Positions 36,900-45,637 are shown, counted from the stretch's first letter. The stretch: DNA of 64,000 bases from Ulvibacterium sp. (GCF_028285715.1 NZ_JANQOO010000020.1:372001-436000), one strand, 5' to 3'. Made by a program: numbers and translations. Notes: generated by a model not told the origin, from the sequence alone.

Positions 36900-36907
36900 C
36901 AAATGTA
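36900..36907 (-). promoter_or_regulatory. -7 element (TACATTTG) before tatA
   Basis: An exact TAnnTTTG match on the minus strand, ending 22 nt before the tatA ATG at 36877. Confidence 0.55.
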
Positions 36908-37046
36908 CTAAATAAAGTAATTAGTTCATTGTTAATATCAACGAAAGCGTAACAATTAAATTGTATGGACTTTTATCCGCATTTTCCCGTATCTATAGGA
37001 AAGCCCAATTTTTAAATTGGAACCGAACAAAATTCATTTGCATCCT

Positions 37047-37054
37047 TATCTTTG
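37047..37054 (+). promoter_or_regulatory. -7 element (TATCTTTG) just before M23 peptidase gene
   Basis: An exact TAnnTTTG match. Its last bases form the in-frame TTG at 37052, and ATG follows at 37061. This argues for the ATG as the start and for a leader of only a few bases. Confidence 0.5.
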
Positions 37055-37060
37055 TATACT

Positions 37061-37930
37061 ATGGCCAAAAAAGTCAAAAAACGTAAGGAAATAAGAAGAA
37101 AACTTCTGCACAAGTATCGTTTGGTGATACTTAATGAGAGCACCTTTGAAGAAAAGATTTCCTTCAAGTTGAGCCGCCTTAATGTTTTCGTTACGGGATC
37201 TCTTTGTATCATAGGATTAATAGGACTAACTACCCTGCTTATTGCATTTACCCCGTTACGCGAATATATACCAGGGTATTCCTCTACCAAACTTAAGCGG
37301 CAGGCAACCGAACTTACCTATAAAACAGATTCCTTGGTGAGAACACTGGATTATACCAATAGGTACTTAAATAACATCAGAATGGTTCTAAGGGGAGATG
37401 TCGAGAACAACGAAGTTAATAGAGATTCGCTTTTTGAACAATTCAAACTAGATCCATCTACAATAGACCTTACACCAATACGTGAAGATTCCATGCTTCG
37501 GGCGGAGGTAGCCTTGGAAGACAAGTATAATTTGTTTGAGCGGAATATGGACAAATCCAACCTAGTACTTTTCCCTCCGGTCAACGGTACCATCACACAG
37601 CGATATGATACAGAAATCAGGCATTTTGCCGTTGATGTGGCGGCCCCCAAGGACACTCCGGTAAAAGCAGCGGCCAATGGCATGGTTATTTTTTCGGAAT
37701 GGACTGCGGACACAGGGTATGTTATTATTTTGGAGCACGATGATGGGCTTTTGAGCGTCTACAAGCACAATGGATCCCTGAGTAAGGTTCAGGGCGATAT
37801 CGTAAGGGCAGGAGAGGTAATCGCATCCGTCGGAAATACTGGTGAGTTAACCACGGGCCCCCATCTTCACTTTGAAATCTGGGACAATGGAACCCCGATA
37901 AATCCTATGAACTTCATAGACTTTAATTAA
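37061..37930 (+). CDS. M23-family metallopeptidase, membrane-anchored
   Basis: A protein of 289 residues. It has a basic N-terminal cytoplasmic tail (AKKVKKRKEIRRKLLHKYR), one membrane helix at about 48-68, and a predicted coiled stretch. A LytM/M23 domain lies at about 175-285: HFAVD gives the first His and Asp zinc ligands, HLHFE the last. GNTGELTTGPHLHFEIW is characteristic. It probably cuts peptide cross-links in peptidoglycan, or regulates an amidase. It lies 5 nt before the GH3-like gene, so they form an operon. ATG 37061 was preferred over TTG 37052, which is covered by a -7 element. Confidence 0.92.
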   Translation: MAKKVKKRKEIRRKLLHKYRLVILNESTFEEKISFKLSRLNVFVTGSLCIIGLIGLTTLLIAFTPLREYIPGYSSTKLKRQATELTYKTDSLVRTLDYTNRYLNNIRMVLRGDVENNEVNRDSLFEQFKLDPSTIDLTPIREDSMLRAEVALEDKYNLFERNMDKSNLVLFPPVNGTITQRYDTEIRHFAVDVAAPKDTPVKAAANGMVIFSEWTADTGYVIILEHDDGLLSVYKHNGSLSKVQGDIVRAGEVIASVGNTGELTTGPHLHFEIWDNGTPINPMNFIDFN

Positions 37931-37935
37931 TCCAA

Positions 37936-39444
37936 ATGTCCTTAAAAGCGTTTGCCGCCAAAATATTCGCTAAGCAAGTGGCCAAGAAAACGGCAAAATG
38001 GGTAAAACATCCCATTGCCGCCCAAGAAAGCGTTTTCAGGGAAATTATCAAAAAAGCTTCAAAAACACAATTTGGCAAGGACCATGGTTTTGAGACCATC
38101 AGATCACACCAGGATTTTGTAGAAAAAGTACCTATTCGGGACTACGAGGAAATCAAGGATTATGTGGAAAAAGTGGTAGATGGGCAAGAAGATGTGCTTT
38201 GGCCGGGAAAACCTATTTATTTTGCAAAGACTTCAGGTACTACTTCCGGAGCCAAGTATATTCCAATTACCAAAGAATCTATCAAATACCAGGTCATGGC
38301 CTCGCGCAATGCCATTTTAAATTATATTCAAGAAACCGGAAACGCGGATTTTGTCGATGGCCGATGGATTTTTTTGCAAGGAAGCCCTGAGCTACAGGAG
38401 AAGAATGGCATAAAACTGGGGCGGTTATCCGGGATATCGGCCCATTACGTCCCCAATTACCTTCAAAGAAATCGCTTGCCTAGCTGGAAAACCAACTGTA
38501 TCGATGATTGGGAGACCAAAGTAAATGCTATCGTAGAAGAGACGGTAGATGAGAATATGACTTTAATCGCTGGTATTCCTTCTTGGGTTCAGATGTATTT
38601 TGAGAAACTCCATGAAAAAACGAATCAGGATATTGGGGATTTGTTCCCCAATTTTAAATTGTTCATCTATGGAGGCCTGAATTATGAGCCATATCGGGCA
38701 AAATTTGAAAACCTAATGGGGCGTAAAGTAGATAGCATAGAGCTTTTTCCCGCTAGCGAAGGATTTTTCGCCTACCAAGATTCCCAAAAAGAAAAAGGAA
38801 TGTTGCTTTTATTGGATTCAGGGGTTTTTTATGAGTTTGTAAAAGCTGACGATTTTTTTGAAAAAGACGCAAAACGAATCACGATCAAGGATGTGGAAAT
38901 TGGAATTAACTATGTGATGATCGTTTCCACAAATGCCGGGTTATGGGCATATAACCTAGGCGATACCGTTCAGTTTATTTCTATCAGGCCCTATAAGGTA
39001 ATTGTTTCGGGGCGAATAAAACATTTCTTGTCCGCCTTTGGAGAGCACGTTATTGCGAAAGAAGTGGAAGAAGCCATGCAAGAGGCCATCAAGGCAACCG
39101 ATGCAAGTATAAACGAGTTCACGGTGGCCCCGCAAATAACTCCTTTAGAGGACGAGCTTCCCTATCATGAATGGTTGGTAGAGTTTGAGAACGAACCATC
39201 GGAAATGGAAAAATTCATTGAAACCCTTGACAACTCGCTGCAGAAACAGAATAGTTACTATTTTGACCTAATCGATGGGAAAATTCTTCAACCTTTGAAA
39301 ATTACCCAAATCCAAAAAGGTGGATTTCAAGAATACATGAAATCCATTGGAAGGTTGGGAGGTCAAAACAAAGTACAGCGCCTGGCCAATGACCGAAAAG
39401 TCGCTGACCCATTATCGGCATACAAGAAAGCCCTCAACAATTAA
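37936..39444 (+). CDS. GH3 auxin-responsive promoter-family protein (acyl-adenylating enzyme-like)
   Basis: A protein of 502 residues. GH3 proteins are adenylate-forming enzymes that in plants conjugate amino acids to auxin or jasmonate. Seen here: the FAKTSGTTSGAKYIPIT P-loop-like motif at about 95-110, LFPASEGFFAYQD, and WAYNLGDTVQF with the following ISGR-type hinge (VIVSGRIKHFLSAFGEHV). All core adenylation motifs look intact. The bacterial substrate is unknown. It starts 5 nt after the M23 gene and is typical of flavobacterial genomes. Confidence 0.9.
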   Translation: MSLKAFAAKIFAKQVAKKTAKWVKHPIAAQESVFREIIKKASKTQFGKDHGFETIRSHQDFVEKVPIRDYEEIKDYVEKVVDGQEDVLWPGKPIYFAKTSGTTSGAKYIPITKESIKYQVMASRNAILNYIQETGNADFVDGRWIFLQGSPELQEKNGIKLGRLSGISAHYVPNYLQRNRLPSWKTNCIDDWETKVNAIVEETVDENMTLIAGIPSWVQMYFEKLHEKTNQDIGDLFPNFKLFIYGGLNYEPYRAKFENLMGRKVDSIELFPASEGFFAYQDSQKEKGMLLLLDSGVFYEFVKADDFFEKDAKRITIKDVEIGINYVMIVSTNAGLWAYNLGDTVQFISIRPYKVIVSGRIKHFLSAFGEHVIAKEVEEAMQEAIKATDASINEFTVAPQITPLEDELPYHEWLVEFENEPSEMEKFIETLDNSLQKQNSYYFDLIDGKILQPLKITQIQKGGFQEYMKSIGRLGGQNKVQRLANDRKVADPLSAYKKALNN

Positions 39445-39465
39445 ATCCACATTAATTTTAAATTG

Positions 39466-39473
39466 TAATTTTG
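39466..39473 (+). promoter_or_regulatory. -7 element (TAATTTTG) before the 562-residue protein gene
   Basis: An exact TAnnTTTG match ending 14 nt before ATG 39488. Confidence 0.5.
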
Positions 39474-39487
39474 TTTGAAATTCCGCA

Positions 39488-41176
39488 ATGGGCAAAACAA
39501 CCGTTACAACCAGGGCTCAAGAATCTACGAATGCCATAGAGCGGCTTTACATTACCATGCGCCATCTGTTCAACAGAGGGTTTTATAAACCGGGAGGAGT
39601 TTCTGGGGAGTCCTTAAAAAATGCCTTATTACTTTTACGTCCGGAGATATATGGCTCCATAGCCGAGGAAAAAGCTGAACTGAACGGACTCATCTATGTT
39701 TTGGAGCGCTTGCCGGAGGGCATAGAACAATGCCGATTTATAAATCTTACCTCTAACGAAGGCTATGGGAAATCGCACTTCAAAGCGATAGTACCCCCAA
39801 AGAGAAGGCGTAATTGTTATCGTATCGATGACGAGCAGATGAATATTGAGATTACGCGAGGCCGTTCAGATATTTATGATATCCTTACACATCTTACGTT
39901 CCTTTTTATTGAATCTGAAAAGATATGCAAGCGCGTTTTAATCGAAGATACGGATAAGACCGTTCGTGATTGGGTAAAACTTGAGGAAGCGGTTAAAAAA
40001 GAAAAACTAAATCAGGTAGAAAGAGAGGTAGCCTTGATTCATACGGCACAAATTTTAGGTCGCTCCTTTGCAGAGATACTTGAGGTATATACGGAACTGG
40101 CCACCAGTAAAAACCCTAACCGATTTTTGCAAATTATCTATTGGCTGGGAAAATTGGCTATCGAAGAAGAAATTACAGGCAACAAACGCGCTATCACTTT
40201 TAGTTCTTTGCTGAGGGAAAGGCTTGGACATCATATCCATGGGGAGCAATGGGCCAATACAATCAAGGAAATTCTGGCAAAACATTCCCTTTTAAAAAGG
40301 CCCATTCATATTATAAGCGCCAATATGCATAGTGTTATGAACACGCTTTTTGCACGCAATGCCCTAAAAAAAGAGTTTCCGGACGCAACAGATTCCTTGG
40401 AAATATATGAAACTTTGAGCTTGCCCGCTAACCAAAAGCTAAGGGATAAAGTCAATGCCTTGGCCAAAACAAATGGGATGCTGTCTATGGATGATACATC
40501 GGGAACGAACATTGATGTTCAAGTTTTTGATTTGGCAAAGTTAGGCACGGATGCCTGTTGTTATGAACTTGCGGAAGACACCCCGGATAATGAAAAACCT
40601 GTTATCTTTGTCATGGACTATGCCTTTGGGGAACAAGCCTATGAAACTATAGACGAGTTTTTGAAGCCTTATAAGGCCAAAAAAAAGAAACCCGTTTTTT
40701 TGAACATTGCATCCGTATCCATTATGGGAAAGGCCGGTATACTGGAGGGCGGTAAGGGCGATTTGATGATTCCATCCGCACATATCTTTGAAGGTACGGC
40801 GGACAATTACCCCTTTAAGAACGAACTTTGCAAGGAAGATTTTGAAGGGCATGGATTACAGGTTTTTGAAGGTGCCATGGTAACGGTTCTGGGCACATCC
40901 CTTCAAAATAAAGATATTCTCAAGTTTTTCAATCAATCTACCTGGAATGTCATAGGTTTGGAAATGGAAGGCGTACACTATCAAAAGGCCATTCAATCTG
41001 CCTCTAAAATAAGAAATAGTATAAGGGAAAATGTAAAAGTGCGCTATGCCTATTATGCCTCGGACAATCCTTTGGAAACGGGAAGCACCCTTGCTTCAGG
41101 AGGTCTGGGCACTACAGGAGTAAAGCCCACTTACCTCATCACGGACCGGATTTTAAAACAGATTTTCAATTCATAA
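39488..41176 (+). CDS. 562-residue protein, C-terminal half nucleosidase/phosphorylase-like
   Basis: A soluble protein without signal peptide or membrane helix. The N-terminal half is helical and charged (IERLYITMRHLFNRGFYKPGG, SLLRERLGHHIHGEQW). The C-terminal half has features reminiscent of the nucleoside phosphorylase superfamily: hydrophobic strand IFVMDYAFG, the Gly-rich IMGKAGILEGGKGDLMIPS, HIFEGTADNYPF, and GLEMEGVHYQKAIQ, where MEG resembles the ribose-binding Met-Glu of MTA/SAH nucleosidases and PNPs. The relation is an inference from motifs. I recall flavobacterial homologues under a DUF label (possibly DUF6909). It lies 4 nt before the Wzz-like gene and could be co-transcribed with it. 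Confidence 0.7.
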   Translation: MGKTTVTTRAQESTNAIERLYITMRHLFNRGFYKPGGVSGESLKNALLLLRPEIYGSIAEEKAELNGLIYVLERLPEGIEQCRFINLTSNEGYGKSHFKAIVPPKRRRNCYRIDDEQMNIEITRGRSDIYDILTHLTFLFIESEKICKRVLIEDTDKTVRDWVKLEEAVKKEKLNQVEREVALIHTAQILGRSFAEILEVYTELATSKNPNRFLQIIYWLGKLAIEEEITGNKRAITFSSLLRERLGHHIHGEQWANTIKEILAKHSLLKRPIHIISANMHSVMNTLFARNALKKEFPDATDSLEIYETLSLPANQKLRDKVNALAKTNGMLSMDDTSGTNIDVQVFDLAKLGTDACCYELAEDTPDNEKPVIFVMDYAFGEQAYETIDEFLKPYKAKKKKPVFLNIASVSIMGKAGILEGGKGDLMIPSAHIFEGTADNYPFKNELCKEDFEGHGLQVFEGAMVTVLGTSLQNKDILKFFNQSTWNVIGLEMEGVHYQKAIQSASKIRNSIRENVKVRYAYYASDNPLETGSTLASGGLGTTGVKPTYLITDRILKQIFNS

Positions 41177-41180
41177 ATAT

Positions 41181-42191
41181 ATGGCAGACAAACAACCACA
41201 AAATAATCAAAACTCCTCTGACGAAATAGATTTGGGGCAATTGTTCCAAATGATTCAAAAAGGTTTTAGCAGAATCTTTAGGGGTTTCCTTAGGCTGTTT
41301 ATATATCTCAAAAATAACGCCTTTGTTTTAATCGGTTTAGCAGTTTTGGGAGCAGGAGCCGGTTTTGGTCTAAATCAAATAGTAACTAAAAAAATGAAGA
41401 CCGAAATAATCGTTAAGCCCAATCTTGAAAGTAAGAATTACCTATATAGCGTTGTTGAAGAAATCGAATCCAATATTAAAGCCAAAGACACCTCGTTTTT
41501 TCAACCAATGGGCATACCTATTGACCGGTTGAAGGAGTTCAAAATCGAAATAGGTCCTTTAGAAGGAGACCTGAAAGGCAAAAATTTAGAGGATCAGATG
41601 AAGTATTTGGAAACCTTACAGAATTTTCAAAATACGTCCATTATCTCAGAAGTAATACGTGATGAAATCATGAACAATAGTTCTCTCAATCATCGGATAA
41701 GTTTTTTCTATAAAGATCCAGTCTACGGGCAGGAATGTGCAAAAAAGCTAATGGATTACATTAATTCTAACCCTTATTTTGAAGAGTTAATCCATATTTA
41801 TCAGGAAAATGCCAAGGAGCGGATAGAAAAGAATGAAGCCGTAATACGCCAATTGGATGATTTAATCACCAATTATTCAGAAAAAATAGGAGAAAAAGAG
41901 AATTCCGTTGAAAAAGGCAGAATAGTACTGGATAGTGAAGAGAGTCTTGATATGAAAGGTCTTTTTGAATTAAAAAATAGTTTAATAAGGGATACCGAAC
42001 GAAAAAAACTTGAACTTTGGGAGCAGACAAACGTAATAAGCATTATTAATTTTGGAAAACCACAACAAGTCCAAAAGGCTTTCTTTGGCAAGAACATTGT
42101 GTTGCTTCCTACTATTTTAATCACCACATTCTTTTTATGGTCCATAGTAAAGTATTTGAACAAAAAATCCACTGAAATAGACAAACCCTGA
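41181..42191 (+). CDS. Wzz-like polysaccharide chain-length regulator
   Basis: A protein of 336 residues with membrane helices at about 48-68 and 305-322 flanking a large coiled-coil periplasmic loop, the layout of polysaccharide co-polymerases (Wzz/PCP). It has no Gly-rich kinase domain, so it is PCP1-like rather than a Wzc tyrosine kinase. The N-terminus is Asn/Gln-rich and cytoplasmic. It opens the polysaccharide locus and follows the 562-residue protein by 4 nt. Confidence 0.8.
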   Translation: MADKQPQNNQNSSDEIDLGQLFQMIQKGFSRIFRGFLRLFIYLKNNAFVLIGLAVLGAGAGFGLNQIVTKKMKTEIIVKPNLESKNYLYSVVEEIESNIKAKDTSFFQPMGIPIDRLKEFKIEIGPLEGDLKGKNLEDQMKYLETLQNFQNTSIISEVIRDEIMNNSSLNHRISFFYKDPVYGQECAKKLMDYINSNPYFEELIHIYQENAKERIEKNEAVIRQLDDLITNYSEKIGEKENSVEKGRIVLDSEESLDMKGLFELKNSLIRDTERKKLELWEQTNVISIINFGKPQQVQKAFFGKNIVLLPTILITTFFLWSIVKYLNKKSTEIDKP

Positions 42192-42590
42192 TATCACTAA
42201 AATTATGGATATTTCGTTTTGGTTACCATGGGTACAGGTTTTATTGGCATCTACTTTTCAACAATAAAGTAGTAAAAATCACCAAAGGGAATTACAACCT
42301 TGTAAAAGAGGTAAACAGAAATACATTAAGTTTATCGGAACTGATGAGAGTTAAAGGCTGGAACTTTCGGTTGAGGAACTGCTCACTTGGAAAAGGGAGC
42401 CTTTACCTCCTTGGCGACAGGACCACAATGCGAAGAGGTAATATAGAGGTAAGACAAGGTTTGAAAATGCAAGCCATCGGAAGTAACCTATAAACTTGGT
42501 TGTATTGCGAAAAAACAATTACGTTTGTCGGCCAACCCTTTTTAAAGTATGGGAAATGTAAATATTTAGTGCAATTTTAATAAAAAAAAG
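42192..42590. other. Gap in polysaccharide locus with possible gene remnant
   Basis: About 400 bp without an intact gene. A short stretch at 42213-42251 reads as an SDR-like N-terminus (see the separate pseudogene entry). Another frame is open for about 100 codons (42182-42493) but has no good start and no recognisable motif. No promoter with an exact TAnnTTTG was seen before rfbC. Confidence 0.45.
42204..42269 (+). pseudogene. Possible remnant of an NAD-dependent epimerase/dehydratase N-terminus
   Basis: The frame reads FVLVTMGTGFIGIYF before a stop. This matches the Rossmann start of extended SDR enzymes (ILVTGGTGFIG) except one Gly to Met. The rest of the gene is not detectable in any frame. 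It sits directly upstream of rfbC, where rfbB- or rfbD-type genes would be expected. The stretch is short, so the call is tentative. Confidence 0.35.
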
Positions 42591-43133
42591 GTGAAAATTA
42601 TTCGCACAAAATTGGACGGTTGCTTTATAGTGAAACCAAAAACATTTATAGATTACAGGGGTGCTTTTTTGGAATCGTACCATAAAGACCGTTTTTTGGA
42701 GACCACCGGATTGGACATAGATTTTGTTCAGGACAATTTATCATTTTCCAAAAAAGGTGTGCTCAGAGGCCTTCATTTCCAGGCAGGAGAATTTGCCCAA
42801 GCAAAATTGATTCGGGTAGTAAAAGGAGAGATATTGGATGTAATTGTTGATTTGAGAAAGGAAAGCCCGACTTATGGTGAACATGTAAAGTTGAAGATGA
42901 TAGAAGAAGAAAACCGCTCCGTTTTTATACCAAAAGGTATGGCCCATGGTTTTTTAGCGCTGTCGGATGATGTAATCTTCGCTTACAAATGTGATCGCTA
43001 TTACACTCCCAAGGCAGAGAAAGGAATAGCTTTTAACGATTCTGTTTTGGGGATAGACTGGGAATATCCTAAAGACGATATTATCCTATCAGAAAAGGAT
43101 AAAAACCTTCCAAGCTTTAGATCACTGCAGTAA
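42591..43133 (+). CDS. rfbC: dTDP-4-dehydrorhamnose 3,5-epimerase
   Basis: A protein of 180 residues, GTG start. It is an RmlC-type cupin that epimerises dTDP-4-keto-6-deoxyglucose on the way to dTDP-rhamnose. The family core is complete: RGAFLESYH, FVQDNLSFSKKGVLRGLHFQ (catalytic His in LHFQ), LIRVVKGEILDVIVDLR, and PKGMAHGFLALSD. The partners rfbA, rfbB and rfbD are not in the window. They may lie elsewhere, or the gene may be a leftover of a lost module. No Shine-Dalgarno site is needed here; the GTG follows a run of A. Confidence 0.94.
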   Translation: MKIIRTKLDGCFIVKPKTFIDYRGAFLESYHKDRFLETTGLDIDFVQDNLSFSKKGVLRGLHFQAGEFAQAKLIRVVKGEILDVIVDLRKESPTYGEHVKLKMIEEENRSVFIPKGMAHGFLALSDDVIFAYKCDRYYTPKAEKGIAFNDSVLGIDWEYPKDDIILSEKDKNLPSFRSLQ

Positions 43134-43297
43134 TTGTTTAAACATTGGTGACCATTGCTGATGGAGAACTGGGAATTACCCTTCAGGAAATGGCTGCCGA
43201 TTACCCAGCCATTACCCCTAGTTTTAAGAAAAAAATTGGACAAAGCAATAGTCAAAAGGTCAACTTAATTTTTGGCAATGCCAAAATCATTTTGTGA

Positions 43298-43305
43298 TAT
43301 CTTTG
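43298..43305 (+). promoter_or_regulatory. -7 element (TATCTTTG) before methyltransferase in polysaccharide locus
   Basis: An exact TAnnTTTG match. The surrounding 35 or so bases resemble those at 49861-49900, which carry the same element within TGATATCTTTG.CTT. Confidence 0.5.
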
Positions 43306-43341
43306 ACTTATGAAAGGAGATGTATTTTATATTTTAAGAAA

Positions 43342-43365
43342 AATGGTAAAAGCAAGTTTACCATT
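43342..43365. repeat. Leader inverted repeat before methyltransferase gene
   Basis: Arms AATGGTAAA and TTTACCATT (9 bp) with a 6-nt loop lie between the promoter element and the methyltransferase start. There is no T-tract, so a terminator is unlikely; a leader hairpin or operator is possible. Confidence 0.35.
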
Positions 43366-43443
43366 AGTCAGATAATCTAGATGCCCAATGCACTAAACTG
43401 GTTTAATTTCATCCCTAACATTAACAAAACATGTAAACACCAT

Positions 43444-44097
43444 ATGAAAAAGATTGATTACGATGACCCTAAGTCGTTTGCGCTTAAGGCAAGAAAAGCA
43501 AGATTTAAGTTCTTTTTGGAGCAACTTGACAAGTTAAATAGGCCTCTAAAAATTTTGGATGTGGGCGGAACTGAAAAGTATTGGGAAATGATAGATTTTT
43601 TGGAACATGTGGATATGGAAACTCAGGGAATAGAAATTTACCTTTTAAACTTAACCCACCAAAAGGTTACAAAGCCAAATTTCGTTTCATTAAAAGGTAC
43701 CGCGACAAATCTTAGTGAATATGAAAATGGTTTTTTTGATTTGGTTTTTTCTAACTCCGTAATTGAGCATTTATTTACTTGGGAAAATCAACTTAAAATG
43801 GCTAAAGAAGTCAGGAGGGTGGGGAAGAGTTATTTCATACAAACTCCAAATTTCTGGTTTCCTATTGAACCTCATTATGTAATGCCTTTGATTCAATATT
43901 TTCCCAAGAAAGTAAGAACTCAATTGCTTTTGTTATTTCATAGTGGCTATAATGACAAAAATACAGCATTTCAAAAAGTAGAGGAAATTAGATTATTGAC
44001 CATTAAACAAATGAAGGAACTATTTCCAGACGGAAAGACCTATCTCGAAAAATTTATGGGACTAAACAAGTCTATTATCATGTATAAAATAGAATGA
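43444..44097 (+). CDS. Class I SAM-dependent methyltransferase (polysaccharide locus)
   Basis: A protein of 217 residues from ATG 43444 (MKKIDYDDP); an in-frame ATG at 43381 would add 21 residues of no clear character, so the start is uncertain. Motif I is KILDVGGTEKYW, the acidic motif II QGIEIYLLN, and DLVFSNSVIEHLFTW is the typical post-region. FIQTPNFWFPIEPHYVMP is common among methyltransferases of polysaccharide clusters. It probably methylates a sugar of the O-antigen or EPS unit; the acceptor is unknown. Confidence 0.83.
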   Translation: MKKIDYDDPKSFALKARKARFKFFLEQLDKLNRPLKILDVGGTEKYWEMIDFLEHVDMETQGIEIYLLNLTHQKVTKPNFVSLKGTATNLSEYENGFFDLVFSNSVIEHLFTWENQLKMAKEVRRVGKSYFIQTPNFWFPIEPHYVMPLIQYFPKKVRTQLLLLFHSGYNDKNTAFQKVEEIRLLTIKQMKELFPDGKTYLEKFMGLNKSIIMYKIE

Positions 44098-44312
44098 TTT
44101 AGAAAACTGCCGGACATTTTCTCTATTCAATTGTCGTGCGCATCGGATGGCTCTCTACAAAATATGAGTGTTAAACGGAAATATCCGAACTTACATAAAA
44201 ATAGATGATAGATTACAACTTTTATTTTTAAAGAGATTCTTTTCTAAACGACAAGAAATTATAGATTTAAATTGGATCAGTCCTGTTTTATGATAAAATT
44301 CTCTAGTAAGAT

Positions 44313-45632
44313 TTGAAGGGAACAAAAAGGAAAATAAAAGAGAAGGCGTTTAATCTTGTTTGGGGCGTTTTAGCAAAGTTCTTTGCTGGTGCAAAATTAT
44401 CATTATTAAGTATTGTAGTAGCTCGCTTTTTAGGTCCGGAAGACTTTGGACTTTTGAGTTATGTAGTGAGTTTTGTCTCATTATTTTCTGTGTTGGCCGA
44501 ATTCAGACTGCAGAATATCCTAGTTCGGGAGTTCAGCGAGAAGAAAGCAAGTAAACAAGATTTGTTAGGTACTTCTTTACTTATATGCGTTTTTTTTGCC
44601 TTTGTAGGCTATTCGGTATTAACAATTATAGTCTTATTGATAGAAGATGACTTTATTGTAAAATGTTTTATTCTCATTTACGGACTAAGTTATTTCTTTC
44701 AATGCTTTAGGTTTTTAAGAGCTTTTTTTATTTCGTCCTACAATAACAAATTCATTATAAGAGCCGAAAGCATAACTGCCCTGTTGGTTCTGATCCTGGC
44801 GGTTATACTTGTATATTTTAATTCTTCTGTGACAGCCTTTGTCGTTCTAAGAACGATTGATTTTTTAATTTTCTCGGTGTTATTAGTTTTCATCTACCAA
44901 AACAAGCATGGAAATGTGTTTAAATGGTCTATAAACAATAGATTAAAATGGAAGCTTATTAAAGATTCTTCTCCATTGGTATTATCTGGGTTTGCGGTAG
45001 TTTTGATTCAAAGGGTAGATCAAGTTATGATTAGGAATTTTATCGATGATTTTGCAGTGGGTCAGTATTCGGCAGCTGTATCCCTAGTTAGTGCTATTGT
45101 TTTTGTGCCAATTATATTGTCTGAATCTTTGGCACCTACTTTGGTCGAGAAGAAAGCAAGACATGATGAAGATTATTTAGCGTTTAAACAGAAATTCTCC
45201 GATTACTTAATATGGGGGAGTTTGTTAGTTTCTTTTTTGATAATGTTGACTTCTGACATCATTATCAAATTAATTTATGGGCCTGAATATCAGCCAGCAA
45301 TAGGCATCATGAAAATTTTTGCATATAAAGGATTTTTGGTTGCAATGGGAGCGGTTGCCGGTCAGATAATGATTGTTGAAAACACACATCAAATTGCCTA
45401 TATCAAGAGTATAATTTCTGGCGCTGTCAATATATTGCTTAATTATATTTTGATTATCCAATTTGGTATGGTAGGAGCAGTATGGGCCTCTATAATAGCT
45501 TTTATTCTGTCTTCTTACCTACTTCATTTTTTCATGAAAAGATATAGGGATATTTTTTGGATACAGACTAAAAGCTTAATGTTTGGTTGGCTAACTATCG
45601 CGAAAGACTTATCAAATCGAATTACAAAATAA
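44313..45632 (+). CDS. wzx: Wzx-type oligosaccharide flippase
   Basis: A protein of 439 residues, TTG start. About 12 membrane helices. The N-terminal AKFFAGAKLSLLSIVVARFLGPEDFGLLSYV and the repeated pattern in IQRVDQVMIRNFIDDFAVGQYSAA are hallmarks of the polysaccharide flippase (MOP) family. It would move the lipid-linked repeat unit across the inner membrane. A 215-bp gap without a recognisable feature precedes it. AT content is clearly higher than in the housekeeping genes. Its end lies 5 nt before the MurB-like start. Confidence 0.9.
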   Translation: MKGTKRKIKEKAFNLVWGVLAKFFAGAKLSLLSIVVARFLGPEDFGLLSYVVSFVSLFSVLAEFRLQNILVREFSEKKASKQDLLGTSLLICVFFAFVGYSVLTIIVLLIEDDFIVKCFILIYGLSYFFQCFRFLRAFFISSYNNKFIIRAESITALLVLILAVILVYFNSSVTAFVVLRTIDFLIFSVLLVFIYQNKHGNVFKWSINNRLKWKLIKDSSPLVLSGFAVVLIQRVDQVMIRNFIDDFAVGQYSAAVSLVSAIVFVPIILSESLAPTLVEKKARHDEDYLAFKQKFSDYLIWGSLLVSFLIMLTSDIIIKLIYGPEYQPAIGIMKIFAYKGFLVAMGAVAGQIMIVENTHQIAYIKSIISGAVNILLNYILIIQFGMVGAVWASIIAFILSSYLLHFFMKRYRDIFWIQTKSLMFGWLTIAKDLSNRITK

Positions 45633-45637
45633 AAGGA

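Larger units (their letters stand above)
43134..43380. other. Intergenic region with promoter and inverted repeats
   Basis: It contains a 17-bp inverted repeat TTTTGGCAATGCCAAAA near 43270 and the -7 element at 43298. A 9-bp-arm hairpin (43342-43365) and a 21-codon frame starting 5 nt after the -7 element (43310-43375) follow. The left 130 bp hold an open frame with no recognisable homology. Confidence 0.45.

Noticed and set aside
42182-42493. Open frame of about 100 codons upstream of rfbC
   Set aside because: No good start codon and no recognisable motif; noted only within the gap description.
43136-43295. Open frame after rfbC (ends NAKIIL)
   Set aside because: No start near the beginning and no homology that I can recognise.
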